Below, one piece after another: positions 16,711 through 26,134 of a stretch of DNA of 64,000 bases. The notes under the pieces are model-generated. The model did not search any database and had not been told where the DNA came from. It saw only the letters and a program-made list of their open reading frames with translations. This stretch comes from Lachnospiraceae bacterium (lineage in GTDB: Bacteria; Bacillota; Clostridia; Lachnospirales; Lachnospiraceae), in contig AP025576.1 of NCBI GenBank assembly GCA_022845955.1, forward strand, positions 5,394,001 through 5,458,000, in the 5' to 3' direction. The translations under genes were made by a program, and so were the position numbers. Each line of letters starts with the position of its first letter. The stretch's first letter is position 1.

Positions 16711-17868
16711 CTAGTCTTCCTGCTTCTGCCGTTTCGGCGGCCTGGGGCCTAAATACTGGTAAAAATAGGTCTTCATCATCCCATTATATATTTTCCTGTT
16801 TTTATCCGCTTTTCTTCCGATATCACGTTCTGCGTTTTCATAAGCGGTAATCAGATACATGGACCAGGAATCCAGACCGGCGAACCGTTCCCCGATTTCC
16901 TTATATAAGGCTGGCAGGGCGGCTTTTTCTTCAAGCCTTTCCCCATAGGGAGGATTGGTAATCAGGAAACCATACTTCTTGGGATGACTGAGCTGCGACA
17001 AAGGGCGGCGCTGGAAATGGATCAGCTTTTCCACACCCGCAAGACGCGCATTCTCCCTGGCAATGGAAACCATCTTGTCATCAATATCATAGCCCTGGAT
17101 ATCCGTTACCACATCCAGGTCCACCATGTCTCCCGCTTCGTCCACCGCATCGTACCAGTTCCTTCTGGCAACCACCTCCGGCCAGTTCTCCGCCGTAAAG
17201 CTGCGGTTCATGCCGGGAGCCATGTTGGCCGCCATCAAAGCCGCTTCAATGGGAAATGTCCCGCTGCCGCAGAAAGGATCCACCAATATCCGATCCCCCC
17301 TCCAGGGTGTCAGCATGATAAGGGAAGCGGCCAGATTCTCCGCAATGGGTGCCTTTGCCGTCAATTTACGGTACCCCCTCTTATGAAGGGATTCCCCCGT
17401 AGTATCCAGCCCTACCGTCACCTCATCCTTCATCAGGAACACGCGCACTGGAAAAGAAGCTCCGTTTTCCTCAAACCAGCCCGCATGATAGCTTTCCTTC
17501 AGGCGTTCCACCATCGCTTTTTTCATAATGGACTGGATATCTGAAGGGCTGAACAGCTTGCTCTTCACACTGGCGGCCTTAGCCACCCAGAATTTTCCGT
17601 CCCGGGGGATATATTCCTCCCAGGCCAGGCCTTTCGTCCCCTGAAACAATTCTTCAAAGGTTTCCGCATGAAAGCTTCCCACCTTAATCAGAATACGCTC
17701 CGCACTGCGCAGAAACACATTTGCCCGGCTGACCGCTTCTTCATCCCCGAAAAACGTAATCCGCCCGTCCTCCACCTGAAGCACATCATACCCCAGATCA
17801 ATAATTTCTTTTTTTAATACCGCCTCCAGCCCAAAATGGCAGGGCGCAATCAACTCAAATTTTCTCAT
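16711..17868 (-). CDS. THUMP-domain class I RNA methyltransferase (RlmL/YpsC type)
   Basis: A 385-residue enzyme with an N-terminal THUMP RNA-binding region (about residues 50-155) and a C-terminal Rossmann methyltransferase. The methyltransferase part contains the bipartite SAM-site motif DPFCGSGTFPIEAAL and the catalytic motif LITNPPYGERL, typical of N2-guanine rRNA methyltransferases. The likely substrate is a guanine in 23S rRNA; the exact position is inferred only from the family. It is upstream of rdgB and yfcE-like genes on the same strand. The start codon has a poor ribosome site. Confidence 0.88.
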   Translation of the reverse strand: MRKFELIAPCHFGLEAVLKKEIIDLGYDVLQVEDGRITFFGDEEAVSRANVFLRSAERILIKVGSFHAETFEELFQGTKGLAWEEYIPRDGKFWVAKAASVKSKLFSPSDIQSIMKKAMVERLKESYHAGWFEENGASFPVRVFLMKDEVTVGLDTTGESLHKRGYRKLTAKAPIAENLAASLIMLTPWRGDRILVDPFCGSGTFPIEAALMAANMAPGMNRSFTAENWPEVVARRNWYDAVDEAGDMVDLDVVTDIQGYDIDDKMVSIARENARLAGVEKLIHFQRRPLSQLSHPKKYGFLITNPPYGERLEEKAALPALYKEIGERFAGLDSWSMYLITAYENAERDIGRKADKNRKIYNGMMKTYFYQYLGPRPPKRQKQED

Positions 17869-17933
17869 AGCTATATATTACGTTTATTTCTTTTTCCCGT
17901 CAATGATATTTTGATCTATCTCCAGCCGGCCCC

Positions 17934-17967
17934 GCAGGAGGCGGACACAGAGGCATCCGCCTCCTGC
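17934..17967. other. 12-bp perfect hairpin upstream of the methyltransferase
   Basis: GCAGGAGGCGGA and TCCGCCTCCTGC flank a 10-base loop. There is no T-run on either strand, so it is not an ordinary terminator; it may form in the 5' leader of the methyltransferase mRNA. Confidence 0.5.
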
Positions 17968-17988
17968 AAAGTCCGGGTTCCTGTATGT

Positions 17989-18034
17989 AAAAAGCCGGGA
18001 AGGGCGGATATCTCCGCGCCTTCCCGGCTTTTTT
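17989..18034. terminator. Bidirectional terminator after the micro-protein gene
   Basis: AAAAAGCCGGGAAGG pairs with CCTTCCCGGCTTTTT with an inner GCGGA/TCCGC stem. T-runs are present on both strands. It lies 14 bases after the stop of the Asn/Gln-rich gene. Confidence 0.88.
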
Positions 18035-18047
18035 CAGCTATTGTAGA

Positions 18048-18218
18048 TTAATAATTGTTCTCTTTGCTGCTGTCTTTTCCGCTGTGGCAGTCAGAAGAGC
18101 TGTTCTTGCTCTGGTTGTTCTGATTCTTCTGGCTGTTGCTGCTGGAATTCTCAGACTTATTCTGCTGGTTCTGCTTTTCGCTGTTCTGGCTGTTCTGGTT
18201 GTAATCATTCTTAGACAT
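18048..18218 (-). CDS. 56-residue Asn/Gln/Ser-rich low-complexity protein
   Basis: The frame starts MSKNDYNQNSQNSEKQNQQN and ends SSKENNY, then TAA. About two thirds of residues are Asn, Gln or Ser, with scattered Lys/Glu and a single Cys-His pair near residue 44. It has no hydrophobic segment, so it should be a soluble, disordered, cytoplasmic peptide. AGGAGG precedes the ATG and a strong terminator follows, so it is very likely expressed. Small hydrophilic spore or desiccation proteins of Clostridia look similar, but no named family is recognised. Confidence 0.75.
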   Translation of the reverse strand: MSKNDYNQNSQNSEKQNQQNKSENSSSNSQKNQNNQSKNSSSDCHSGKDSSKENNY

Positions 18219-18292
18219 AATATAAAACCTCCTGATTCATTTTTGTTACAGGAGTAGTATTTGAAAAAACAGCTTTTTTATGCACAATAATT

Positions 18293-18769
18293 TTATTTTT
18301 TTCGAAAGAGCCGGATAATATATACCACCAGTACGATAGGAATCAGATAAGGCAGAACGGCCCACATTAGGGAACCGACCACGCTGATGACCACCACCAC
18401 CGCCATCAGGACCAGGATAGCTATCAGCCACCCGGGCATATGCACCCGGTTCACAGTACCTCCGGTTCTTTGGGTAAATTTTTCTTCCTGGTAATCATTC
18501 TGGCTGCCCGGACCTCCGGCCGCCCGGAATTGTGTCTCGTTGGCTTCATGGGCATATTCATCTCCGGCACGTTCTGCCGCATCTATCAGGGTTCTTGCCA
18601 GAATCCGGGGATCCCCAAGTCCGGACAGGATATCGGATTCCGTCCTTCCTTTCGCCGTCTCTGTTTTAAAATAGGTATCATAAAATGTAAGATTATCTTC
18701 CACGGATGCAGCCGCCATATTCCCGTTCAGTGCACGCCGCAGAGCTTCCAGGAATTCTGTTTTTGTCAT
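18293..18769 (-). CDS. HAAS-domain (DUF1700) membrane protein
   Basis: A 158-residue protein. The N-terminal HAAS region reads MTKTEFLEALRRAL…YDTYF…GLGDPRILARTLI, which matches DUF1700/HAAS proteins. A hydrophilic linker and two adjacent membrane helices (about residues 110-150) follow, then a basic tail (LFRKK). HAAS proteins normally work with a PadR-like regulator or an adhesin-like partner, neither of which is adjacent here. The start at 18769 follows AAAGGAGATAAG and is preferred to the ATG 12 codons upstream. Function unknown. Confidence 0.78.
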   Translation of the reverse strand: MTKTEFLEALRRALNGNMAAASVEDNLTFYDTYFKTETAKGRTESDILSGLGDPRILARTLIDAAERAGDEYAHEANETQFRAAGGPGSQNDYQEEKFTQRTGGTVNRVHMPGWLIAILVLMAVVVVISVVGSLMWAVLPYLIPIVLVVYIIRLFRKK

Positions 18770-18922
18770 CTGCTTATCTCCTTTTTTACTTCCTATTCGT
18801 ATCATACCCCACTAAAGGCTATATTACAAGAAAACGGTTTATGAAAAAAAGATTAAAAAATACTAAAGTCATGGGACTGTGAACAGGAATAAAGTTATAC
18901 CAATACGGAGGGGCGCGTGTTC

Positions 18923-18965
18923 CAAAAAGGCCCGCCCGGTTATCATACACCGGACGGACCTTTTT
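18923..18965. terminator. Terminator downstream of the alpha-xylosidase gene
   Basis: An imperfect stem AAAGGCCCGCCCGGT / ACCGGACGGACCTTT with T-runs on both strands, about 50 bases after the stop at 19013. Confidence 0.7.
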
Positions 18966-19012
18966 ATTTCTGCTTTCCTGTTTCCGTTAGGAAAGCGAAT
19001 CCCGTGAACTTA

Positions 19013-21385
19013 TTAACTAATAGTAACCGTCACCTTCCGGGTGCTACCGGAAACAGCTATGGAAACGGTATTTTCCCCGGCATCTGCAAGGATTTCCCCG
19101 CCTTCCGCCTTACTTTCCCCGCCGATGCCGTGAAGCACCAGGGTGAGGCCGTCCATGTCCGCATCCGCCGCAAAGGTAATGGTATCCCCGTTTCTGTCTG
19201 CGGTTACCACGGTCACCGTGTTTCCTTTCTGATCCACCAGACGGCAGCTGCAGGAAGCGCCTTCCGCCAGTTCATACAGATGCAGGGCAGCGCCTTCCCT
19301 GTAGTCATAATCCGGTCTGTCATTTACGCTGCCGAGGGCAAGAAGGGTATTTTCCCTGACATAGAGCGGCAGGGAAAAATAATCATATTCGCCTTCATAG
19401 TAACGGCCTCCGGTTTTTACCTCACCGGTGAAATAATCCGTCCATCTGCCTTCCGGAAGATAATACTGCGCTTTTTTATCCGCACGGAGCACGGGGGCTG
19501 CCAGAATGGCATCGCCCAGCATATACTGGGTTTCCAGATAGGCGGCTGCCGGATCGGCGGGGAATTCAAATACCATGGGACGCATCATGGGGGTTCCTTC
19601 TTCATGGGCCTCCACAGCCTTGGCGTACAGATAAGGCATCATGGTGCATTTCAGCCTGGAGAAGAAACGGACAACATCACTCGCTTCGTCGTCAAATAAC
19701 CACGGCACTCTGTAGCTTCCGGATCCATGCAGCCTGCTGTGGGAGGAAAGCAGTCCGAAGGCCGCCCATCTCTTATACAAATCCGGGCTGGCGGTGCTTT
19801 CAAAACCGGATATGTCATGGCTCCAGAAGGAGAAGCCGGACATGGAGAAGGAAAGTCCTCCCCGGATGGTTTCCGCCATGGAAGGGTAATTGGCGGAACA
19901 GTCACCGCCCCAGTGTACCGGGAACTGCTGTCCGCCTGCCGCCGCGCTTCTTGCAAAAAGGACGGCTTCCCCTTCTCCCTTCACTTCCTTCAGCAGATGG
20001 AACACACACTGGTTATACAGATATGTGTAATAGTTGTGCATGCTTCCCTGATCGCTTCCGTCAAACCATTCCACATCCACGGGGATTCGTTCACCGAAGT
20101 CGGTCTTAAAGCAGTCAACCCCCATATCCAAAAGGGTTTTCAGCTTGTCGGCGTACCATTTGCAGGCGGCGGGGTTCGTGAAATCCACCAGGCCCATTCC
20201 GGCCTGCCAGTTGTCGGTCTGCCATACGCCTCTGCCGTCGGCCCTTTTTACCAGATAGCCGTTTTCAGCCCCTTCTTTAAAGAAAGGGGTTCCCTGGGCA
20301 ATATATGGATTAATCCAGACACAGATTTTCAGCCCTTTGTCATGGTATCTTTTCAGCATTCCTTCCGTATCCGGGAATACTCTCTTGTCCCAGGTAAAAT
20401 CGCACCACTGGAATTCCTTCATCCAGAAGCAGTCAAAGTGGAATACGCTCAAAGGGATATCCCTGTCAGCCATTCCCTGGATAAAGGAGCTTGTTGTTTC
20501 CTCATCATAATTGGTGGTAAAGGAGGTGGACAGCCACAGCCCGAAGCTCCATGCGGGAGGCAGGGCGGGACGTCCGGTATAGGCGGTATAGGATTTGAGG
20601 ACTTCCTTGGGTGAGGGTCCGTAGATAAAGCAGTAGCGCAGCTCTTCCCCGGGAACGGAGAATCCCACATATTCCACTTTTTCACTCGCCACTTCAAAGG
20701 AAACATTATCGGTATGATCCACATAAATACCGTAGCCTTTGTTGGTCATATAGAAAGGGACGCTCTTATAGGCCACCTGGGATGCGGTGCCGCCGTCTTC
20801 GTTCCAGGTTTCCACCACTTGTCCGTTTTTCACAAAGGAGGTGAACCGTTCCCCGAAACCGTATACATTTTCCCCTACCTGCAGGGAGAGTTCATTTACC
20901 ATATAAGGCTTTCCGTTTTCCGTCAGATAATTGTCCGCCGGAAACATGGTGGAAGGCGTTCTGTCCCAACGGGCATACCCAAGGTTATGGAAACCGCATC
21001 TGGTAAGCTCTTTTCCTTCCGCTTCAAAAGAATAGCCCCATTCCTTCCGGTTCACACGTACGGCAACCTTTCCTGCCCTCATAACGGCTTCTTCTTCCCC
21101 GATTTCCACATGGACCTCCACAGGCTGGGGATGCTTGGGGCAGACAGGCTCCTTTTTATCATAGCCTTCATGATGCCATGCCCTTACCGCTATCATGTTT
21201 TCCATAGGAGCGGTGAATTCCAGGGTAATGGTGGGCATATTCAGGGTTGCCCCCCTGGAGCTGATATATCCCACCGGGGCAAGCACCCTCATTCCTCCCG
21301 GGATTTCCTGCACATCATATGCCTGTGATGCATATAAAATATTGGCTTTTTCACTGCGCAGCCAATATCCTTCCGTAAATTTCAT
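19013..21385 (-). CDS. GH31 alpha-xylosidase (YicI type)
   Basis: A 790-residue cytoplasmic glycoside hydrolase. The GH31 nucleophile sits in CFKTDFGERIP (Asp429) and the acid/base in HWGGDC (Asp495). The KTDFGERIP wording is that of alpha-xylosidases related to E. coli YicI rather than alpha-glucosidases. An N-terminal galactose-mutarotase-like beta domain (about residues 1-270) and C-terminal beta domains flank the barrel. Expected reaction: release of alpha-linked xylose from isoprimeverose or xyloglucan oligosaccharides. It follows a LacI gene by 86 bp in the same unit and is divergent from a cellobiose phosphorylase, which would handle the beta-glucan backbone. Confidence 0.92.
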   Translation of the reverse strand: MKFTEGYWLRSEKANILYASQAYDVQEIPGGMRVLAPVGYISSRGATLNMPTITLEFTAPMENMIAVRAWHHEGYDKKEPVCPKHPQPVEVHVEIGEEEAVMRAGKVAVRVNRKEWGYSFEAEGKELTRCGFHNLGYARWDRTPSTMFPADNYLTENGKPYMVNELSLQVGENVYGFGERFTSFVKNGQVVETWNEDGGTASQVAYKSVPFYMTNKGYGIYVDHTDNVSFEVASEKVEYVGFSVPGEELRYCFIYGPSPKEVLKSYTAYTGRPALPPAWSFGLWLSTSFTTNYDEETTSSFIQGMADRDIPLSVFHFDCFWMKEFQWCDFTWDKRVFPDTEGMLKRYHDKGLKICVWINPYIAQGTPFFKEGAENGYLVKRADGRGVWQTDNWQAGMGLVDFTNPAACKWYADKLKTLLDMGVDCFKTDFGERIPVDVEWFDGSDQGSMHNYYTYLYNQCVFHLLKEVKGEGEAVLFARSAAAGGQQFPVHWGGDCSANYPSMAETIRGGLSFSMSGFSFWSHDISGFESTASPDLYKRWAAFGLLSSHSRLHGSGSYRVPWLFDDEASDVVRFFSRLKCTMMPYLYAKAVEAHEEGTPMMRPMVFEFPADPAAAYLETQYMLGDAILAAPVLRADKKAQYYLPEGRWTDYFTGEVKTGGRYYEGEYDYFSLPLYVRENTLLALGSVNDRPDYDYREGAALHLYELAEGASCSCRLVDQKGNTVTVVTADRNGDTITFAADADMDGLTLVLHGIGGESKAEGGEILADAGENTVSIAVSGSTRKVTVTIS

Positions 21386-21471
21386 ATTCGTTTTCCTCTC
21401 TTTCTTAAGTCAGACACCCCGGCGTAAGCAACAGGGTATCCGTCTGCCCGCTGTCCGCGGGAATCCGTGCA

Positions 21472-22494
21472 TCATAATTCCAGACTGCCTACAGACCCGC
21501 CTTCAAAAACCTCCCCTTTAACCACAAGGATTTCCGGGACGCTGGTTTTCGGGCTTTCGATCTGTCCAATCAGCTTTTCTGCGGCAAAGCTCCCCAGTTT
21601 GCCGGTATCCTGCTTTAAGGTGGTAAGCTTCGGATCCACATGCCTTCCTATCCGCAGGCCGTCATATCCTGCGATGGAAATATCCTCCGGGATCCGGAAC
21701 CCCTTTTCCCGCAGGATGTTCATTCCTCCCAGACAGGCGAAATCATCCGGGTATAAAATGCAGGTGGGCGGGCAGGGGAGCTTGAGCAGCTCCTCTGTGG
21801 CAGCGGCGGCGCCGTCCGTATCCCGATAGCCGGCTTCCAGCACATACTCGTCCGGAATATCCAGCCCCAGCTCCCCGGCCGTCTTATAAAATGAAGAAAG
21901 CCTGCTGCCGGTTACGGAGGACGCATGGCCGTGGATATAGGCGATCCGCCTGTGCCCTTTGTGGTAAATAAACTGCAGCAGGGAGCGCATACCCTTGACA
22001 TTATCGGACATTACAGCGATCCGGTTATTGAAAATATGATCGATTGTCACCACCGGAATGTCGCTTGCCACAAGCTGGGACACCTCCGGATCCTCAAAAT
22101 CCACACAGGCGATAACCACGCCGTCAAAGCCCCGGTATCTGGCATGCTCCAGATAGGTCATCTGCCTGCGCCGTTCCTTATTCCGGTTGACAAAGGTGAT
22201 ATCGTAATCCTTTTTTTCAGCCGTTTCCTTAAAGCTTTCCAGCACACTTGCAAAATAATCGTGCGTCAGTCCGCTGTTCGCTTCATCGGCAAACAGGACT
22301 CCCAGATTATAGCTCCGGTTGGTTTTGAGGGTCCTGGCTACGGAATTGGGGAAATACCCCATTTCCTTCGCCGTCCGGCGGATTAACTGCCTGGTTTCTT
22401 CCCCGATATCGGTATGGTTATTCAGCGCCTTACTCACGCTTGCCACGGAAACCCCGCAGGCCCGGGCGATATCCTTCATGGAAACCATCTGCAT
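21472..22494 (-). CDS. LacI-family regulator of the GH31/GH94 locus
   Basis: A 340-residue LacI-type repressor. The N-terminal HTH reads SMKDIARACGVSVASVSKAL, the hinge SVARTLKTN, followed by the effector-binding domain. The start at 22494 is chosen because the longer frame (22542) begins inside the predicted -10 box, while AAGGAG precedes 22494; an ATG at 22488 is a close alternative. It heads an operon with the alpha-xylosidase. The same 14-bp motif occurs just downstream of its own promoter and downstream of the divergent GH94 promoter, suggesting it represses both. Confidence 0.92.
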   Translation of the reverse strand: MQMVSMKDIARACGVSVASVSKALNNHTDIGEETRQLIRRTAKEMGYFPNSVARTLKTNRSYNLGVLFADEANSGLTHDYFASVLESFKETAEKKDYDITFVNRNKERRRQMTYLEHARYRGFDGVVIACVDFEDPEVSQLVASDIPVVTIDHIFNNRIAVMSDNVKGMRSLLQFIYHKGHRRIAYIHGHASSVTGSRLSSFYKTAGELGLDIPDEYVLEAGYRDTDGAAAATEELLKLPCPPTCILYPDDFACLGGMNILREKGFRIPEDISIAGYDGLRIGRHVDPKLTTLKQDTGKLGSFAAEKLIGQIESPKTSVPEILVVKGEVFEGGSVGSLEL

Positions 22495-22516
22495 CACACT
22501 CCTTCCGCCGTTTTTT

Positions 22517-22530
22517 CTTAATCGTTTTCG
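22517..22530 (-). promoter_or_regulatory. Putative LacI operator (copy 1)
   Basis: CTTAATCGTTTTCG is identical to 22820-22833. It begins seven bases after the -10 box of the LacI-GH31 promoter, a repressing position. Confidence 0.65.
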
Positions 22531-22537
22531 CCCTTCT

Positions 22538-22567
22538 ATCATAGCTCACTTTCCCCCGGTATTTCAA
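22538..22567 (-). promoter_or_regulatory. Promoter of the LacI-GH31 operon
   Basis: On the minus strand TTGAAA (22562-22567) and TATGAT (22538-22543) are 18 bp apart. Confidence 0.65.
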
Positions 22568-22760
22568 TAGAAATATTTGTTTTTCACAGCAGCTTGACCA
22601 TTTTTGTCATTTTTATATAAATAACCTCTTTTTTTCTATGCATAATAACCACAACACCGCTCGCCGCAAAGGCCGCAGGTTTTGCGCGCGTAAATTTCGG
22701 GTATTCTTTTTACCTGTGAAAGCACACGGGACAGTTACCTTATTTTTTTGGGATTACCTC

Positions 22761-22789
22761 TTGAAAAACCGGGAATTTTTCTATATAAT
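22761..22789 (+). promoter_or_regulatory. Promoter of the cellobiose phosphorylase gene
   Basis: TTGAAA (22761-22766) and TATAAT (22784-22789) are separated by exactly 17 bp, about 155 bp before the GH94 start codon. Confidence 0.75.
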
Positions 22790-22816
22790 CCATGTCATAA
22801 GCAGTTTTATACGCTT

Positions 22817-22836
22817 TTACTTAATCGTTTTCGTAA
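22817..22836 (+). promoter_or_regulatory. Putative LacI operator (copy 2)
   Basis: TTACTTAATCGTTTTCGTAA matches its own reverse complement at 14 of 20 positions and contains the 14-mer also present at 22517-22530. It lies about 20-40 bp downstream of the predicted transcription start. Confidence 0.65.
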
Positions 22837-22944
22837 TGATGTTGTCACTTTGTATCCTGTCTGAAACCGGCAGGGAGGCAGGACATGGAAAAAGCCTTCC
22901 CTTACCGAAAGCAACGTCCGCCGTGCGGACAGAAAGGTGTTTGT

Positions 22945-25374
22945 ATGAAATATGGATTTTTTGATGACCGCAGCTGTGAATATGTGATCACCACTCCCGA
23001 AACTCCTCTTCCCTGGATTAACTATCTGGGCTGCAAGGATTTTTTCACCCTGATTTCCAATACCTGCGGAGGTTATTCCTTCTATAAGGACGCCAAGCTT
23101 CTCCGCCTGACCCGTTATCGTTACAACAATGTACCCTATGACAATAACGGACAGTATTTTTATATCAAAGACGGCGCAAGCATCTGGAATCCGGGCTGGC
23201 AGCCCACCCAGACAAAGCTGGACTCCTACGAATGCCGGCACGGCCTTGGCTACAGCAGCTTCACCGGAGCCCTGAACCAGGTGAAGGCTCAGGTTCTCAC
23301 CTTCGTACCTCTGCATGATACCTGTCAGGTGACCAGTCTGACGCTGACCAATGAAAGCGGTGAAGCCAGAAGTCTTTCCCTGTTCTCCTACGTGGAATGG
23401 TGTCTCTGGAATGCCGATGATGACATGAAGAATTTCCAGCGTAATTTAAGCACCGGAGAGCTGGAGGTGGAAGGCTCCACAATCTATCATAAAACAGAGT
23501 ACAGGGAGCGCAGGAACCATTATGCTCTCTATTCGGTTAACACGCCTGTGGATGGCTTTGATACCAGCAGGGATGCTTTCTTAGGCACCTACGGAACCCC
23601 CGCCGCACCGGCCGTCGTAAAAGAAGGAAAGGCTTCCAATTCTGAAGCGCATGGCTGGTCCCCTATCGCCTCCCACCAGATCAATGTCACCCTGGCTCCC
23701 GGGGAAAGCCGTACCTATGTCTTTGTGCTGGCCTATGTGGAAAATGAGGAAGAGGAAAAGTGGGAATCTCCCGGTATCATCAACAAGGCACGCGCCCATG
23801 CGCTTTTATCCCGCTATGCGTCCGTAGAAAACGTGGAAAAAGCGTTTACGGAATTAAAGGACTACTGGCAGGAACTTCTTTCCGGCTACCAGGTTGTTTC
23901 CGGCTGTGAGGAAGTTAACCGTATGGTGAACATCTGGAATCAGTACCAGTGTATGGTAACCTTCAATATGTCCCGCAGCGCTTCCTATTACGAATCCGGT
24001 ATCGGAAGGGGAATGGGCTTCCGGGATTCCTGCCAGGATTTGCTGGGTTTTGTCCATCTGATTCCGGAAAGGGCCAGGGAACGTATCCTGGATATCGCTT
24101 CCGCCCAGTTCGGCGACGGCAGTACCTATCACCAGTACCAGCCTCTTACCAAAAAAGGGAATGCGGATATCGGCGGCGGCTTCAACGACGATCCGCTGTG
24201 GCTGATTGCCGGAACCAGCGCCTATATCAAAGAAACCGGCGATACCTCCATCCTGTCCGAAATGGTTGCCTTTGACGACGGCGGGGAAGGCACGCTGTTT
24301 GAGCATCTGACCCGATCTTTTACATTTACAGTAACCCACAAAGGCCCTCATGGCCTTCCGCTCATCGGCCGCGCCGACTGGAACGATTGTCTGAACTTAA
24401 ACTGCTTCTCCGCACAGCCGGGAGAATCCTTCCAGACCTTCGGCCCCAGTGAAGGACCTGTGGCGGAATCCGTTTTCATCGGCGGAATGTTCGTAAAATA
24501 CGGGGAGGAATACGCACAGCTGGCCGAGCTTCAGGGACTTGCGGATATTGCAGCCAGTGCCCGCAGGGAAGTATCCGCCATGTATGATACGCTTCTGGAC
24601 GCCGGCTGGGACGGTGACTGGTTCCTCCGTGCCTACGATGCCAGCAGCCATAAGGTGGGTTCCTCCGAATGTGAGGAGGGGCAGATCTTTATCGAGCCCC
24701 AGGGCTTCTGCGTACTGGCCGGTGTAGGCGTCAAAGAAGGCAAAGCAAAGCGCGCCCTGGACAGTGTAAAGGAACGTCTTGACACCCCATACGGCATCAT
24801 GCTTCTGCAGCCAGCTTATACCCGTTATCACCTGGAGCTTGGGGAAATCACCTCTTATCCCCCGGGATACAAGGAAAACGCAGGAATTTTCTGTCATAAC
24901 AATCCCTGGATTTCCATCGCAGAAGCCGTAATCGGCAGAGGGGACAGGGCCTTTGAGGTATACCGGAAAACCTGTCCGGCTTTCCTGCAGGATATCAGTG
25001 AAATCCACCGCACCGAACCTTACTGCTATTCCCAGATGATCGCAGGCAGGGATGCCGCCACCCATGGAGAGGCGAAGAACAGCTGGCTGACAGGTACTGC
25101 CGCCTGGACCTTCGTAAACATTTCCCAGTACATCCTGGGCATCCAGCCAGGCCTGACAGGACTGTGCATCGATCCCTGCGTCCCCGGGGACTTCGGTGAT
25201 TTCACCATCACCAGACGGTTCCGGGGAGCGGTTTACCATATCGAGGTGAAAAACCCCAACCGGCTGGAAAAGGGCGTATCTTCACTCTTGGTAGACGGTG
25301 AAACGGTGGAAGGGAATGTGGTTCCTTTTGTGGAAGGGAAAAAAGAATACCATGTAACGGCGGTTATCGGATAA
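22945..25374 (+). CDS. GH94 cellobiose phosphorylase
   Basis: An 809-residue cytoplasmic phosphorylase that converts cellobiose plus phosphate to glucose 1-phosphate and glucose. The start at 22945 gives the family-typical N-terminus [20 protein letters not shown]; the longer frame from 22885 adds 20 unlikely residues. Key features are [12 protein letters not shown] (about 410) and the catalytic loop [12 protein letters not shown] with Asp481 as general acid. The wording and length favour cellobiose phosphorylase over chitobiose or laminaribiose enzymes. It is transcribed alone, divergent from LacI-GH31, and ends at a strong terminator. Confidence 0.9.
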   Translation: MKYGFFDDRSCEYVITTPETPLPWINYLGCKDFFTLISNTCGGYSFYKDAKLLRLTRYRYNNVPYDNNGQYFYIKDGASIWNPGWQPTQTKLDSYECRHGLGYSSFTGALNQVKAQVLTFVPLHDTCQVTSLTLTNESGEARSLSLFSYVEWCLWNADDDMKNFQRNLSTGELEVEGSTIYHKTEYRERRNHYALYSVNTPVDGFDTSRDAFLGTYGTPAAPAVVKEGKASNSEAHGWSPIASHQINVTLAPGESRTYVFVLAYVENEEEEKWESPGIINKARAHALLSRYASVENVEKAFTELKDYWQELLSGYQVVSGCEEVNRMVNIWNQYQCMVTFNMSRSASYYESGIGRGMGFRDSCQDLLGFVHLIPERARERILDIASAQFGDGSTYHQYQPLTKKGNADIGGGFNDDPLWLIAGTSAYIKETGDTSILSEMVAFDDGGEGTLFEHLTRSFTFTVTHKGPHGLPLIGRADWNDCLNLNCFSAQPGESFQTFGPSEGPVAESVFIGGMFVKYGEEYAQLAELQGLADIAASARREVSAMYDTLLDAGWDGDWFLRAYDASSHKVGSSECEEGQIFIEPQGFCVLAGVGVKEGKAKRALDSVKERLDTPYGIMLLQPAYTRYHLELGEITSYPPGYKENAGIFCHNNPWISIAEAVIGRGDRAFEVYRKTCPAFLQDISEIHRTEPYCYSQMIAGRDAATHGEAKNSWLTGTAAWTFVNISQYILGIQPGLTGLCIDPCVPGDFGDFTITRRFRGAVYHIEVKNPNRLEKGVSSLLVDGETVEGNVVPFVEGKKEYHVTAVIG

Positions 25375-25442
25375 GCGCGATCCCTGCGGCCCGTAAATGG
25401 TCTGCGCTTCAGCAGGCAGACATAAGCCTGTCTTTTCCATAA

Positions 25443-25495
25443 AAAGCCGGAACCGGCTGTCCTTTTAATAAGGGCCGCCGGTTCCGGCTTTCTTC
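25443..25495 (+). terminator. Terminator of the cellobiose phosphorylase gene
   Basis: AAAGCCGGAACCGGC (25443-25457) pairs perfectly with GCCGGTTCCGGCTTT (25477-25491) and is followed by CTTCCTTTC. Confidence 0.8.
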
Positions 25496-25584
25496 CTTTC
25501 AAGCGCTTTTCCTGTGTCATTGCTGTTAAACGTAATATCTCCGTCACCCTTATGGCAAGCCCACGACATAAAAATACGTAAAGT

Positions 25585-25842
25585 ACTCAAACTTCGCAGT
25601 TGCCGAATGGCCCTCCGCCGGCTGTCTGTGCGGCGTTCCCGGGACTGAAAAGGATTTTCGCAGGTCCGTCAGCCTGGACATTCCGATGAGCCCAGAGGCG
25701 TCAATTGTGTCAGATGAGGCTGACACAATTGACTGGTCTCATCTCCATAGGCTGAAAGGTGCCTGTGAAAATTCCTTTTCAGTCCCGGGAACGCCGCACA
25801 GACAGCCGGCGGAGGGCCATTCGGCAACTGCGAAGTTTGAGT
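25585..25842. repeat. 258-bp near-perfect palindromic element
   Basis: The outer 70 bp (25585-25654) are an exact inverted copy of 25773-25842. The centre is another exact stem, TCAATTGTGTCAG/CTGACACAATTGA around a 6-base loop, and the region between is partly paired. The arm sequence (ACTCAAACTTCGCAGTTGCC…) recurs alone at 38335-38377 and in a shortened palindrome at 28972-29019. TAAAGT occurs at both borders. No protein is encoded. It lies between the GH94 terminator and a toxin gene. Confidence 0.9.
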
Positions 25843-25873
25843 AAAGTAAAAAAAGAGGACGTTTTCCCGTCCT

Positions 25874-26134
25874 CTAATCGTCATAATGTCCCCGACACGA
25901 TATTATTTCCAATACTCCGTTGCTAATACGATAAACAAAACGATTTGTGTCATCAATATGCCTACTCCAAAATCCACTCAACTCACCTTTCAATGGTTCG
26001 GGCTTGCCTATACCATCAAAATACCCTCGCTCTATATCCTTTAACAAGGCATTGATACGTTTCAGAGTTTTCCTATCCTGCATCTGCCAGTAGAGATAAT
26101 CGTCCCATGCCTCATCAAACCATACTTTCTTCAT
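25874..26134 (-). CDS. yoeB: YoeB/Txe-family mRNA interferase toxin
   Basis: An 86-residue RelE-fold toxin. The sequence FDEAWDDYLYWQMQDRKTLKRI, EPLKGELSGFWSRHIDDTNR and the C-terminal IISCRGHYDD match YoeB; the Glu, Arg, His and final Tyr are the ribosome-dependent RNase residues. When free it cleaves mRNA in the ribosomal A site. Its ATG overlaps the antitoxin stop by four bases (ATGA), so translation is coupled. The partner is a RelB/DinJ-type antitoxin rather than YefM. Confidence 0.92.
   Translation of the reverse strand: MKKVWFDEAWDDYLYWQMQDRKTLKRINALLKDIERGYFDGIGKPEPLKGELSGFWSRHIDDTNRFVYRISNGVLEIISCRGHYDD

Noticed and set aside
19727-20614. 295-codon plus-strand frame
   Set aside because: It is entirely antisense to the GH31 catalytic domain and has no ribosome site or recognisable motif.
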